Positions 27,781 to 37,856 are shown, numbered from the stretch's first letter. The stretch: 64,000 nt of DNA from Deltaproteobacteria bacterium (GCA_017644045.1 JAEPMI010000007.1:434001-498000), one strand, 5' to 3'. The notes: generated by a model from the sequence alone, not told the origin. Translations and numbers: made by a program.

Positions 27781-27844
27781 TGCTCCCAGGTAACCCCCTC
27801 GTCCCACCCCCGACGTAGGGGCGAGCTCGGCTTCGGTGTAGCCC

Positions 27845-28564
27845 ATGTCCGTGAAGAAACGACGAGCGCGTGAGCGCGAGGCCCGACGAGCGGCCATTCT
27901 CGACGCGACCGAGCGGGTTCTCGAGAACGTCGGGTACCGCGAGCTGCGCATGGAGCAGGTCGCGGAGGCGGCCGAGCTCAGCAAGGGCACGCTCTACCTC
28001 TACTTCGACGGCAAGGACGCGCTCTGCGCGGGGATCGCCGAGCGCCGGATGGCGACGATCATCCCCCAGCTCCGGGCCCGAGGCGACGCGGCCCCGAACG
28101 GCCTGACCGCTCTCGGGCTGATGTCGCGCGGCTTCTTCACCAAGGTGCGCGAGGCACCACAGACGGTCCGCTTCGCGATCGACTGGTTCCAGGCCCCCAC
28201 CCTCGACGACGCCAGCGACGACTTCCTCCGTTATCGGCAGCGGGTCGCCGAGGTGCTCGAGACGATGACGAACGCCATCGTCCGTGGGCAGGCGGACGGC
28301 TCCGTCCGCGCGGACATCGATCCCTTCCACAAGGCCATCCAATCCTGGTCGTCCTCGATGGGCGTCCATCTCTTCCTGCTGAACGCCGAGAGCATGGAGA
28401 AACGCATGGGCCGCCCGTTCGACCGAGGGACGCTCGAGGTCGAGCACGTCTCGACCCTCGTGTACTCCCTCGCGTCGAGCGCCGAGGCCGCCCGCGCCGC
28501 GCTCCAAGCGATCACCGAACGACCCAGCGAACCCCCGCTCCGAAAGGTAGCCGGCGACCGATGA
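27845..28564 (+). CDS. TetR/AcrR-family repressor of the RND efflux operon
   Basis: 239 residues, ATG 27845. Basic N-terminus then the TetR HTH: AILDATERVLENVGYRELRM, VAEAAELSKGTLYLYFDGKD. The C-terminal domain carries the hydrophobic ligand pocket typical of efflux repressors. Its TGA overlaps the ATG of the outer-membrane factor (ATGA), so it is the first gene of a four-gene efflux operon and probably represses its own promoter through the inverted repeats at 27725-27780. Inducers are unknown. Confidence 0.92.
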   Translation: MSVKKRRAREREARRAAILDATERVLENVGYRELRMEQVAEAAELSKGTLYLYFDGKDALCAGIAERRMATIIPQLRARGDAAPNGLTALGLMSRGFFTKVREAPQTVRFAIDWFQAPTLDDASDDFLRYRQRVAEVLETMTNAIVRGQADGSVRADIDPFHKAIQSWSSSMGVHLFLLNAESMEKRMGRPFDRGTLEVEHVSTLVYSLASSAEAARAALQAITERPSEPPLRKVAGDR

Positions 28565-30021
28565 ACCGCTCGCTCCCGCTCTCCCTCCTCCTCGTCGCCG
28601 CCTGCGCGACGGTGGACGACCCCGTCCCCGCGACCCCGCTCCCGGCCAACTACGCGACCGCCGGTAGCGCCGCCGAGCCCGCCTCGGAACCGATCGACCC
28701 CGACCGGCGTTGGTGGCTCGCCCTGAACGATCCACAGCTCGAGGCGGTCGTGGAGGCCTCCCTCGCGCAGAACCTCTCGATCGCTGCCCGACGTGCGCAG
28801 ATCCTGCAAGCCGAGGCGCTGGTGGATCAGGCCCGCGCCGGTCGCTTTCCGCAGGTGCGACTGAACGGGAGCGTGGGCTACAGCCGCAGCGTCGGCGCCT
28901 TCGGCTCGATCACGTCGCAGACCGCCTCGGCCTCGATCCCCGTGAGCTACGAGGTCGACCTCTTCGCCCGCTACGCGCGCAACCACCAGGCCGCCGAGCG
29001 GGAGATGGAAGCCACGGTCGAGGACTTCCGCGCGGCGCAGATCGCGACCTCCGCCCAGGTCGCGGAGGCCTTCTACGACGCCGTCTTCGCGCGAGCGCGC
29101 GTCGCGGTCCTCGAACACCAGGTCGAGGTGAACGATCAATACCTCGAGCTGGTCATGCTCCGCTTTCGAGAGGGTCTGGTCGCCAGCCTCGACGTCCACC
29201 AGCAGCGGCAGCAGACGCTTGGCGCGAAGGCGAACCTCGAGCTCGCGCAAGGCCAGGTCGTGTTGGCCGAGCAACAGCTCGCAGCGCTCCTCGGCATGCC
29301 GAGCCTCGACCCGGCGCTCGCCCCGACCGGCCGAACCGACCTCCCCGAGCTCGGGCCCGCCCCCGCCCCCGGAGTGCCGGCCGCTCTGCTCGACCAGCGG
29401 CCCGACGTGCGCGCCGCCCGCAAGCGCATCGAGGCCGCCGACCGCCGAGTCGCTTCCGCCATCGCCGCGCGGCTCCCCTCGATCCGCCTCAACGTCACCC
29501 CCGGTTACACGTGGAACCGGAACGAGTTCGGCTCCGATTCGCCCATCGGCGGTGGGGGAGCCCAGGTCTCGTCCGGCTGGACCTTCAACGCGGGCGCGAC
29601 CCTCGACATGCCCCTCTTCGACGGCTTCGCGACGCGCTCGCAGGTCGACGTGAATTCCGCGCAGCTGCAGGTGCAGATCGAGACGCTCCAGAACCTGGTG
29701 GTCACCGCGCTCATCGAGGTGGAGAGCTCGCTCGTCCGCGAGAAGCAGCTCCGCCGCAACGTCGAGATCCTCGAGTCGCAGGTGGAGGTCGCGCAGGAGA
29801 CGCTGGAAGCCGCCCGTGAGCGCTACCGCTCTGGTCTGAGCGACTTCCTGCCGGTGCTCGCGGCCATCCAGAGCTCGCAGGGCGCGGAGCTCGCCGTGCT
29901 CCAGGCCCAGCGCGACCTCTTGAGCGCGCGCATCCAACTCTACCGTGCCCTCGGCGGCACCTGGCCGGACGACATCGAGCTCGTGCCGACGCCGAGCGAG
30001 ATCCGGGAGGAAGAGCAGTGA
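28561..30021 (+). CDS. outer-membrane efflux lipoprotein, NodT/OprM family
   Basis: 486 residues. Lipoprotein signal LPLSLLLVAACATVDDP with lipobox VAAC. Two TolC-type repeats follow: first WWLALNDPQLEAVVEASLAQ, with PQVRLNGSVGYSRS, and second LLDQRPDVRAARKRIEAADR, with LPSIRLNVTPGYTW. Both repeats carry the long helices and beta hairpins of the trimeric channel. Length and layout are normal for OprM/NodT. Four-base overlaps on both sides tie it to the TetR gene and the adaptor gene. It provides the exit duct for the RND pump. Confidence 0.93.
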   Translation: MNRSLPLSLLLVAACATVDDPVPATPLPANYATAGSAAEPASEPIDPDRRWWLALNDPQLEAVVEASLAQNLSIAARRAQILQAEALVDQARAGRFPQVRLNGSVGYSRSVGAFGSITSQTASASIPVSYEVDLFARYARNHQAAEREMEATVEDFRAAQIATSAQVAEAFYDAVFARARVAVLEHQVEVNDQYLELVMLRFREGLVASLDVHQQRQQTLGAKANLELAQGQVVLAEQQLAALLGMPSLDPALAPTGRTDLPELGPAPAPGVPAALLDQRPDVRAARKRIEAADRRVASAIAARLPSIRLNVTPGYTWNRNEFGSDSPIGGGGAQVSSGWTFNAGATLDMPLFDGFATRSQVDVNSAQLQVQIETLQNLVVTALIEVESSLVREKQLRRNVEILESQVEVAQETLEAARERYRSGLSDFLPVLAAIQSSQGAELAVLQAQRDLLSARIQLYRALGGTWPDDIELVPTPSEIREEEQ

Positions 30022-31262
30022 GCGAGGATCGTCCCATCCGGTGGGTTCAGGTGGTGCTCGCTCTAGTGATCGTCGGGCTCGGCTTCGGCGTCGTGGTCGC
30101 CTTCAAGAAGAGCGCCCCCGAGCCGCAGCAGAGCGAACAAGAGAACCGTGGTCTCTTGGTCCAGACGCAGCAGGTGCACGTCGACGACCACGACGTCCAC
30201 GTGCGCGCGCAGGGCCAGGTGATGGCGGCGCGCCGGGTCGTGCTCTCGCCGCAGGTCGCCGGAAAGATCACCTGGGTGAGCGACGCGCTCGTCCCCGGCG
30301 GTCGCGTCCCGAGCAACACCCGCCTGCTGCGCCTCGACGGTCGCGACTACGCGCTGGCGCTGCAGTCACGCAGCGCCGACGTGAACCGGGCGAGCCTCGA
30401 GCTCCAGCTCGAGCAGCGCCGCCAGGCCATCGCGGAGCGCGAGTGGAACAACTTCGGCACCGAGAACGGCGGTTCCGGCGACGCGAACGATCCGGGCCGG
30501 GCGCTCGCGCTGCGCCAGCCGCAGGTCGAGAACGCCGAGGTCTCCGTCGAGGCCGCCCAGAGCGCGGTCCAGCAGGCGCGTCTGAACCTCCAGCGCACGA
30601 CCATTCGCGCGCCCTTCAACGCGATGGTGCTCAGCGAGTCGGTCGACGTCGGACAGTACGTGGCGCCGGGCTCGCAGCTCGCCACGCTCGTCGGGACCGA
30701 TGAGGCGTGGGTCCAGGTCTCGCTCCCCGTCGAGGCGCTGCCCTCGATCACCTTCCCCGAAGGCGACGAGGGCGAAGGCTCGCCCGCCGAGGTGCGCTTC
30801 GACGTCGGCGGCCAGGAGGTCCTGCGCCAGGGTCGCGTACTGCGGCTCCTCCCGGACCTCGACGCCTCCGGCGGCATGGCCCGCATCCTGGTCGCGATCG
30901 AAGACCCCTTCGCGCTCGAGCGCGAGGGCGCCGACGCGCCCAAGGTGCCGCTGCTGCTCGGCAGCTTCGTGACCGTGGACATCGACGTTCCGTGGATCCG
31001 CGGCGCGGTCGAAGTGCCCAGACTCGCGGTGCGCGAGGGCGGCAAGGTCTACGTGATGAACGCCGAGGATCAGCTCGAGATCCGAGACCTCCGGATCGTC
31101 TGGGGCCGCGCCGACTCGGTCCTCGTACGCGAGGGACTGAACGACGGCGACCGCGTCATCATCAGCCGCGTCCCGACTCCGGTGAACGGCATGGCGCTCC
31201 GTGAGGAGACCGGCCCCGAGACCGACCTGCGCGCCGAAGCCGCGGAGACCAGCGCGCGATGA
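30018..31262 (+). CDS. RND efflux periplasmic adaptor (HlyD/AcrA family)
   Basis: 414 residues. One N-terminal membrane helix (VVLALVIVGLGFGVVVAF) anchors it. The lipoyl half-motifs VVLSPQVAGKITWV and LQRTTIRAPFNAMVLSESVD bracket a helical hairpin (about 115-190) rich in Gln/Glu/Arg. The beta-barrel and membrane-proximal domains follow (VTVDIDVPWIRGAVEVPRLA). It bridges the RND pump and the outer-membrane channel. GTG or TTG starts are not needed: the GTG at 30018 overlaps the previous stop and gives the expected short cytoplasmic tail. Confidence 0.93.
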   Translation: MSEDRPIRWVQVVLALVIVGLGFGVVVAFKKSAPEPQQSEQENRGLLVQTQQVHVDDHDVHVRAQGQVMAARRVVLSPQVAGKITWVSDALVPGGRVPSNTRLLRLDGRDYALALQSRSADVNRASLELQLEQRRQAIAEREWNNFGTENGGSGDANDPGRALALRQPQVENAEVSVEAAQSAVQQARLNLQRTTIRAPFNAMVLSESVDVGQYVAPGSQLATLVGTDEAWVQVSLPVEALPSITFPEGDEGEGSPAEVRFDVGGQEVLRQGRVLRLLPDLDASGGMARILVAIEDPFALEREGADAPKVPLLLGSFVTVDIDVPWIRGAVEVPRLAVREGGKVYVMNAEDQLEIRDLRIVWGRADSVLVREGLNDGDRVIISRVPTPVNGMALREETGPETDLRAEAAETSAR

Positions 31263-34200
31263 GCGACCACGACGAGACGCCCGCCGGCCCCGGCGAAGGG
31301 GAGCCGCCGAAGGCCGCCTCCGGCGTGCTCGCGTGGTTCACGAAGAACACCGTCGCCTCGAACATCATCATGTTCGTGCTGCTGCTCGGTGGGCTCGGCA
31401 TGGCCTTCCAGATCAAGCAGGAGGTCTTCCCCGAGGTCACCATCGAGCAGGTGCTCATCCAGGTGCCCTACCCCGGCGCCAGCCCGGCCGAGGTCGAGTC
31501 GGGCGTCGTCCTCGCCATCGAAGAGGCCGTCCGTGGTCTCGACGGGGTCAAGGAGGTGCGCGGCACCGCTGCCGAGGGCATGGCGGTCGTGGCCGTCGAT
31601 CTGCTCACCAGCACCGACGTCGACCGAGCGCTCAACGACGTGAAAGCCGCGGTCGATCGCATCACCTCGTTCCCCGAGGAGATCGAGCGACCGGTCGTCA
31701 GCACGCCGACGACGCGCAACCAGGTCATCAGCCTCGCGCTCTACGGCGACGTGAGCGAGCGGGTGCTCCACGACCTGGCGGAGAGCGCGCGCCAGGACCT
31801 GACCGCGCTCCCCGACATCACCTACACCGAGGTGAGCGGCACGCGCCCGCTCGAGATCTCCGTCGAGGTCCCGCAGGCGAAGCTCCGCGAGCACCGGCTC
31901 ACCCTCGCGATGGTCGCGCAGGCCATCCGTCAGTCCTCGATCGAGATCCCCGCCGGTGGCATCAAGACCCGCGGCGGCGAGATCCTGCTCCGAACGGCAG
32001 CCCGCGCGGAGACCGGCGCCGAGGTCTCCGACATCGTCATCCGTTCGAACGCGGACGGAACCCAGCTCCGCGTCGGCGACGTCGGCACCGTGACCGACGG
32101 CTTCCGCGAGATGGACCAGGAGACCTACTTCAACGGCAAGCGCGCCGTGATGGTCAACGTCTTCCGCGCAGGCGACCAGTCGCCGCTCACCATCTCGGCC
32201 GCCGTCCGCGGCTGGATCGACGAGCACGCCCCTGGCCTTCCGCCCGGTGTGGAGGCGGTCGCCTGGAACGACTCCTCCGAGATCTACGCCGACCGCATCG
32301 ACCTGCTGCTTCGCAACGCGATGATCGGCTTGGTCCTGGTCCTCTTCGTTCTCGGCCTCTTCCTGGAGCCGCGGCTCGCGTTCTGGGTCACGCTCGGCAT
32401 CCCGATCAGCTTCGCCGGCTCGATGCTCTTCATCCCAGCCGCCGACGTGTCGATCAACATGATCAGCCTCTTCGCGTTCATCGTGACGCTGGGCATGGTC
32501 GTGGACGACGCGATCGTCGTCGGTGAATCGATCCACCAGAAACGCGCCGAGGGCATGCCCCGATTGAAGGCCGCGGTCGAAGGCGCCAAGGAGGTCTTCG
32601 TCCCGGTCTGCTTCGCGATCGTGACGACCTGCGTCTTCTTCGCGCCGATGCTCTTCGTGCCCGGCGTGAGCGGCAAGTTCTTCCGGAACATCCCGATCGT
32701 GGTCATCGCGGTCCTGCTGATCTCGCTCATCGAGTCGCTGCTCATCCTCCCGGCGCACCTCTCGCACAAGATGCCCTGGTGGCTCGAGATCCTCCTGCTG
32801 CCGCTCCTGCTGCCGCTCCGGCTCCTCCAGAAGCTCCGCGTGGAGAAGGGGCTGCTGAAGTTCATCGACAAGGGCTTCGCCCCCTTCCTCCGTTTCACCA
32901 TGCGCTGGCGCTACGTGACCCTCGCGGTCGCGGTGCTCCTCTTCATGAGCGCGGTGGTCGGTCCGCTCGCCGGCGGTCGCATGAAGTTCAACTTCATGCC
33001 GAAGATCGAAGGTGATCTGGTCGTGGCCCAGCTGCGCATGCCGGTCGGCACCGCCTTCGAGGAGACCAAGCGCTACGAGGAGCGAATGGCCGAGACGGCC
33101 CGCGCGGTCATCGACGACAACGGCGGCGACGACATCCTCCGCGGCATCTTCGCCCAGGCGGGCGCCGCGAGCGCGATGGGCGGGCCGCGCGGCAGCGCGT
33201 CGTCGAGCGGCTCGCACCTCGCGAACGTGATGGTCTGGATGGTCCCGGTCGATCAGCGACCGATGAAGGCTTCCGAGATGGCCGAGCAGTGGCGTGAGCG
33301 GCTCGGTGAGATCCCCGGCGCCGAGCTGCTCAGCTTCACCTACAGCCTCGGCGCGAGCGCCGGCTCGCCGATCGACGTGCGGCTCTCCCACCCGGACAAC
33401 GACGTCCTCGAGGAAGCCGCGATGCGGCTGGCGCGGGAGATGGAGTCGTACGAGGGCCTCCGCGACATCGACAGCGGCGTGAGCGCCGGCAAGGAGCAGC
33501 TCGACCTCACGCTCACCGCCGAGGGGCGAGCGCGCGGACTCACCGAGGCGAGCCTCGCGCAGCAGGTCCGCAACGCCTACTACGGCGCCGAAGCCGTTCG
33601 GCAGCAGCGCGGGCGCGAAGAGCTCCGGGTCTACGTGCGCCGACCGGAGTCGGAGCGCGTCTCGATGGACGACATCGAGCGGCTGATCATCAACACACCG
33701 GACGGCGGCGAGATCCCCCTCGCGCGCGCAGCCCACATCGAGCGCGGCCGCGCCTACACCTCGATCTCCCGCGTCGACGGGCGCCGCGTGGTGAGCGTGA
33801 CCTCGGACATCGTCGCCGGCGTGGGCAACGCCACGCAGATCGTCGGCAAGATGCAGAAGACCGAGCTGGAGCAGCTCCTGGCCGACTTCCCCGGGCTCAC
33901 CTACGAGATGGGCGGCGAGCAGAAGGAGCAGGCCGAGTCGCTGGGCAGCCTGGTCGCGGGCTTCGGCTTCGCGCTCTTCATCGTCTTCGGCCTCCTGGCG
34001 ATGCCCTTCAAGAGCTACGCCCAGCCGATCCTGGTGCTCTCCGCGATCCCCTTCGGGTTCGTCGGCGCGTTCCTCGGCCACTTCCTGCTCGGCTTCGACC
34101 TCAGCATCATCAGCATGATGGGCATGGTCGCGTTGAGTGGTGTCGTGGTGAACGACTCACTGATCCTGATCGTGGCCGTCAACGAGCTGCGCGCGAAGGG

Positions 34201-34570
34201 CTACAGCATCTGGGAGTCGGTGGTCGAGGGCACCAAACGCCGCTTCCGGCCGATCCTGCTGACCTCGCTGACGACCTTCTTCGGCCTGACACCGATGATT
34301 CTCGAGCCGAGCGTGCAGGCGCGCTTCCTGGTGCCCATGGCGATCAGCCTCGGCTTCGGCGTGCTGATGGCGACGGTGGTGCTCGTGGTGCTCGTGCCGA
34401 GCCTCTACTTGATCCTCGAGGACGCTCGTCGCGTCGGCTCTCGCGCGATGGGCGGCATCGGCGGCGTGCTCGGCGTCGACGAAGACGAGCTGCCCGAGGC
34501 CACCGGCCTCCGCGAGTCCGACCTGCCCCACACGCCGGACGACGAAGCCCCCCCGGCCGCCGCCGAGTAG
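31259..34570 (+). CDS. RND efflux permease (AcrB/HAE-type)
   Basis: 1103 residues. First membrane helix NTVASNIIMFVLLLGGLGMA. Porter-domain mark FPEVTIEQVLIQVPYPGASP and the typical EEAVRGLDGVKEV. The TM4 proton-relay Asp pair is visible in LGMVVDDAIVVGESI. Second-half equivalents are GFALFIVFGLLAMPFKSYAQ, MMGMVALSGVVVNDSLILI and RFRPILLTSLTTFFGLTPMI. A large loop between the halves reads GGRMKFNFMPKIEGD, also typical. Full length, with an acidic C-terminal tail. Last gene of the TetR-controlled tripartite operon; drugs, lipids or secondary metabolites are plausible substrates. Confidence 0.95.
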   Translation: MSDHDETPAGPGEGEPPKAASGVLAWFTKNTVASNIIMFVLLLGGLGMAFQIKQEVFPEVTIEQVLIQVPYPGASPAEVESGVVLAIEEAVRGLDGVKEVRGTAAEGMAVVAVDLLTSTDVDRALNDVKAAVDRITSFPEEIERPVVSTPTTRNQVISLALYGDVSERVLHDLAESARQDLTALPDITYTEVSGTRPLEISVEVPQAKLREHRLTLAMVAQAIRQSSIEIPAGGIKTRGGEILLRTAARAETGAEVSDIVIRSNADGTQLRVGDVGTVTDGFREMDQETYFNGKRAVMVNVFRAGDQSPLTISAAVRGWIDEHAPGLPPGVEAVAWNDSSEIYADRIDLLLRNAMIGLVLVLFVLGLFLEPRLAFWVTLGIPISFAGSMLFIPAADVSINMISLFAFIVTLGMVVDDAIVVGESIHQKRAEGMPRLKAAVEGAKEVFVPVCFAIVTTCVFFAPMLFVPGVSGKFFRNIPIVVIAVLLISLIESLLILPAHLSHKMPWWLEILLLPLLLPLRLLQKLRVEKGLLKFIDKGFAPFLRFTMRWRYVTLAVAVLLFMSAVVGPLAGGRMKFNFMPKIEGDLVVAQLRMPVGTAFEETKRYEERMAETARAVIDDNGGDDILRGIFAQAGAASAMGGPRGSASSSGSHLANVMVWMVPVDQRPMKASEMAEQWRERLGEIPGAELLSFTYSLGASAGSPIDVRLSHPDNDVLEEAAMRLAREMESYEGLRDIDSGVSAGKEQLDLTLTAEGRARGLTEASLAQQVRNAYYGAEAVRQQRGREELRVYVRRPESERVSMDDIERLIINTPDGGEIPLARAAHIERGRAYTSISRVDGRRVVSVTSDIVAGVGNATQIVGKMQKTELEQLLADFPGLTYEMGGEQKEQAESLGSLVAGFGFALFIVFGLLAMPFKSYAQPILVLSAIPFGFVGAFLGHFLLGFDLSIISMMGMVALSGVVVNDSLILIVAVNELRAKGYSIWESVVEGTKRRFRPILLTSLTTFFGLTPMILEPSVQARFLVPMAISLGFGVLMATVVLVVLVPSLYLILEDARRVGSRAMGGIGGVLGVDEDELPEATGLRESDLPHTPDDEAPPAAAE

Positions 34571-34692
34571 CCCGGCGCCTGCGCAACGTTCGTACAGCGT
34601 CCGTCGGCGAATCGGTTGACGACGGGCGATCGTCGTTCATGGTCCGCCGCTCGGCGCGCGACCGCGCCGTCACTGGATTGGAAGAAATGATG

Positions 34693-35640
34693 ATGAACCG
34701 ACACCTCACCACCGCCCTCGTGGCGCTCGCCCTCGCCGGCATCGGCTGCGGCGACGACGACGGCTCGACGACCATGACCTCGGACGACATGGGCACTCCC
34801 GTCGACATGAACATGACGACGGACATGGGCGGCACCGACATGTTCACCCCCACCGACATGTTCACCAGCACCCGCGAGCCCGCGGAAGCCCTCGCCGACG
34901 CCCGCGAGCTCGGCGACGAGGCCGCCACGCTCGGCTGCGAGTGCGACATGACCGGCTTCGAGTCGGTCGAGGCGTGCGCCGCCTTCGACGGCACCCCCGA
35001 CGACTACGAGACCTGCCTCGACACCGCCTACGCCGACAACCTCGCCGCCCAGGGCGCGTCGCAGGTCTGTTTCACCGACGCCCTCGACACCTACGTCGCC
35101 TGCCTCGACGCCGCCGACTGTGACGAGACCGCCGGCGAGAGCTGCTTCGAGACGTACTTCAACAGCCTCTCGGCCTGCCCGGACGGCTCCGACGCGTACT
35201 TCACGGCCGTCGACGCCTGTGTCGCGACCCACATCACCGGCGAGCCCGCCACCGACTGCCCGAACGAGACGATCACCCTCATCGCGTCGGGCGAGGCCGC
35301 GACCGGCACCACCCTCGGTGCCGGCAGCGAGTTCGAGCTGAGCTGCAACGCGGGCGGCGCGCCGGACTACGTGTTCTCGTGGACCGCTCCGAGCAACGGA
35401 ACGTTCACCTTCGACACCATCGGCTCGTCCTACGACACCGCGCTCGCCATCTTCGACGGCTGCGAGGGCGACGAGCTGGCCTGCAACGACGACGGCGAGA
35501 GCCTGGAGAACGGCCTGCTGTCCGAGCTGACCATCGAGGCGACGCTGGGCACCACCTACACGATCGTCGTGAGCGGCTACAACGAGACCACGGCCGGCGA
35601 TTTCGTGCTCAACCTCACGTTCCCGACCGCGACCAAGTAG
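34693..35640 (+). CDS. lipoprotein with PPC-like C-terminal domain
   Basis: 315 residues. The third of three adjacent ATGs (34693) was chosen because GGAAG at 34680-34684 is eight bases upstream; an earlier frame from 34639 is basic and not protein-like. Signal HLTTALVALALAGIGCGDDD has lipobox GIGC. An acidic Asp/Met/Thr linker (TDMGGTDMFTPTDMFTS) follows, then a Cys-rich domain, and finally a pre-peptidase C-terminal-like beta domain with FSWTAPSNGTFTFDTIGSSY, DTALAIFDGCEGDE and TTYTIVVSGYN. Probably a surface protein. A strong terminator follows directly. Confidence 0.8.
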   Translation: MNRHLTTALVALALAGIGCGDDDGSTTMTSDDMGTPVDMNMTTDMGGTDMFTPTDMFTSTREPAEALADARELGDEAATLGCECDMTGFESVEACAAFDGTPDDYETCLDTAYADNLAAQGASQVCFTDALDTYVACLDAADCDETAGESCFETYFNSLSACPDGSDAYFTAVDACVATHITGEPATDCPNETITLIASGEAATGTTLGAGSEFELSCNAGGAPDYVFSWTAPSNGTFTFDTIGSSYDTALAIFDGCEGDELACNDDGESLENGLLSELTIEATLGTTYTIVVSGYNETTAGDFVLNLTFPTATK

Positions 35641-35658
35641 ACCCCGCGACCCGTGACG

Positions 35659-35691
35659 ACGGCCGTCGGTCCTCGGACCGGCGGCCGTTTT
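35659..35691 (+). terminator. Rho-independent terminator of the PPC-domain lipoprotein gene
   Basis: 13-bp stem (left arm 35659-35671, right arm 35676-35688, one G-T pair) with a four-base loop, then TTTT at 35688-35691. It lies between convergent genes and is clearly oriented for the plus strand. Confidence 0.9.
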
Positions 35692-35699
35692 CAATTGAG

Positions 35700-37856
35700 C
35701 TACTTGGTCGTCATCGACATGGAACCGTTCCAGTCGTCGGGCGGCGGCTCGGCGGCGAAGGCACGCGCCTGCTCCGCCATCAGCGTCGGGGCGAGGTCAC
35801 CCTCCCGGAGCGGCCCCGCCGCCTCGAACGCTTCGGCCGCCTCTTCGAACTTCCGCGCTCGGTAGAGCTCCAGCGCGGCTTCGTACTTCGCGATGGTCTC
35901 GAGGATCTCGTCCGAGACCTCGCCCTTCCGCCCGACGAGCTCGTGAATGAGCACCGCCCTGCTCTTCCCCTTCACCGCGACCCACTCCAGCGGCCGGAGC
36001 ACCATGTGGTCCTTCACCAGCTCCGCCGTCCGCTCCCCGAGCATGATCCGAGTGCCGTAGCGCTTGTTGAGGTTCTCGAGCCGGCTGGCGAGGTTCACCG
36101 CGTCGCCCATCACCGTGTAGTTGAGCCGGCTGGTCGCGCCGAAGTTGCCGACCAGGACCTCGCCGGTGTTGAGCCCGATGCGCGTCTGCAGCTTCGGCAG
36201 CCCGCGCTTCGTCCAGCCTTCCTGCAGCTCCTCGAGCTTCGCCCGCATCGCGAGCGCGCCTTCGCACGCGTTGAGCGCGTGGTCCGCGTCGTCTCGGGGC
36301 GCGCCCCAGAACGCCATGATCGCGTCGCCGATGTACTTGTCGACGGTCCCGTGCTGCGCGCGGATCGCGTCGCTGAGCCCCTCGAGGTACTCGGCGAGCA
36401 CGGCGACCAGATCGTCCGGATCCATCTCTTCGGCCACGGAGGTGAAGCCGGCGATGTCGCTGAAGAGAATGGTCAGCTCCTCCTTGCGGCCGCCGAGGAC
36501 GGCTTCTTCGCCGCCGAGGATCAGATCGCGCACGACCTCCTTCGGGATGTACTTCCCGAACGAGCGCAGGCTCGCCTTCATGCGCACCGTCGTGTCGCGC
36601 ATGTCGTTCACCTCGCGCACGAAGCTCTCCGCGCTGCCGAGCTCGCGGTGCTCGAGGTCGAAGGCGCCGATCCGCTCGAGCTCGTCGGCCAAGACCCGCA
36701 GGGCGCTCGAGATGCGGCTCGAGAAGAAGATGCCGCAGAAGATCGCGATGAGCGACGCGACGATCGCGACGATCGCCGTCGTCCGTGCCTGCTCGCGCAC
36801 CGGCGCGAAGAAGTCCGCCTCGGGCACGGCCACGAGCACCGTCCAGTCGATGCCCGACTCCTCCGGGAAGGGCTGGCTCATCACCAGGTACTCACCCGCC
36901 TCGAGCTCGCGTGGCTCGTCGAGCCCCGCCGCGAGCACCGCGTCCCACGCCGTCGCGAGCATCTCGTCGGGGTGACCCTCCGCGCGAGCGATGGAGAGCT
37001 CCCCATCGACCTCGACCGTCGTCTCGCCCTCCGGGTGCCCCACGACCTCTCCGTCGCGAGTGATGACGTAGACCTGACCCTGGTTGCCGATCTCGAGCTG
37101 CGAGAGGAACGCCGAGAGGTCGCTCATCTCGTACTCGACCGCCCACACCCCGCGCAGCGGCTCGACCGCCGGGTCCGGCTCCTCCACCCGGTGCGCCCGG
37201 GCGTACATGAAGCCCGGCTGACGCACCGTCGCGAAGACGAAGGGCTCGACCCACACCCCACCCTCGTCCGCGTCGGCCGCCGCTCGGTACCAGGGTCGCA
37301 CCCGTGGGTCGTAGTCACCGTCGTCGCGGCTCTCGACGATCCGCCATCCCCACTGCTGGCCGTCCTGGATGTGCTCCGCGTCGGGGACGAGCTCGCGCAT
37401 GCGGGTGTGGTTCTCGTCGAGCGGTGTGCGCCACACACCGCGGATGTTCCCCTCGGGGTCCCGATGGACGGCGACGTAGGTGCCGTCGGCGGAGCCGAAG
37501 CTGGCCCAGGTGAACTCGGGGTGGGCCTCGATGGCCGCGCGGAAGTGCTCGAGCATCGCCTGCGGCGGCGCCGACTCGTTCCAGGGTCCGAGGTCGAGCC
37601 GCGAGTCGATCGCGTCGTCCTGCGTGAGCGAGACGTAGGGCGCGGCCGGCTCGAAGTAGCGGAGCGTGCGCTGGGTGGTCGCCGCCGCCAGCTGGTCCGC
37701 GTAGCCCGTCCAGAGGTGATCGACGATCCGAACGGAACTCAGGTAGGCGAGCAGCCCGACGCCGCCCGCCCCCGCGAGAATGAGCAGCACCACCACGCTC
37801 ACCAGCGTGGGTCTCAGCGGCAGCCCGCGACGCCGCTTCTGCGCGCCCTTCCCCAT
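35700..37856 (-). CDS. membrane adenylate/guanylate cyclase with Cache sensor and HAMP
   Basis: 718 residues from ATG 37856, just before the first helix (LVSVVVLLILAGAGGVGLLA); GGGGGCGA precedes it. A long extracytoplasmic double-Cache-like sensor (about 55-345, with WYRAAADADEGGVWVEPFVF and GQVYVITRDGEVVGH) is followed by a second helix (TTAIVAIVASLIAIFCGIFF), HAMP, and the class III cyclase domain. That domain shows LTILFSDIAGFTSVAEEMDP (metal Asp), TVDKYIGDAIMAFWG (second Asp, with Lys favouring adenine), GLNTGEVLVGNFGATSRLNY and VMGDAVNLASRLE. A short TPR-like tail follows. It makes cAMP in response to an external ligand. Confidence 0.93.
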   Translation of the reverse strand: MGKGAQKRRRGLPLRPTLVSVVVLLILAGAGGVGLLAYLSSVRIVDHLWTGYADQLAAATTQRTLRYFEPAAPYVSLTQDDAIDSRLDLGPWNESAPPQAMLEHFRAAIEAHPEFTWASFGSADGTYVAVHRDPEGNIRGVWRTPLDENHTRMRELVPDAEHIQDGQQWGWRIVESRDDGDYDPRVRPWYRAAADADEGGVWVEPFVFATVRQPGFMYARAHRVEEPDPAVEPLRGVWAVEYEMSDLSAFLSQLEIGNQGQVYVITRDGEVVGHPEGETTVEVDGELSIARAEGHPDEMLATAWDAVLAAGLDEPRELEAGEYLVMSQPFPEESGIDWTVLVAVPEADFFAPVREQARTTAIVAIVASLIAIFCGIFFSSRISSALRVLADELERIGAFDLEHRELGSAESFVREVNDMRDTTVRMKASLRSFGKYIPKEVVRDLILGGEEAVLGGRKEELTILFSDIAGFTSVAEEMDPDDLVAVLAEYLEGLSDAIRAQHGTVDKYIGDAIMAFWGAPRDDADHALNACEGALAMRAKLEELQEGWTKRGLPKLQTRIGLNTGEVLVGNFGATSRLNYTVMGDAVNLASRLENLNKRYGTRIMLGERTAELVKDHMVLRPLEWVAVKGKSRAVLIHELVGRKGEVSDEILETIAKYEAALELYRARKFEEAAEAFEAAGPLREGDLAPTLMAEQARAFAAEPPPDDWNGSMSMTTK

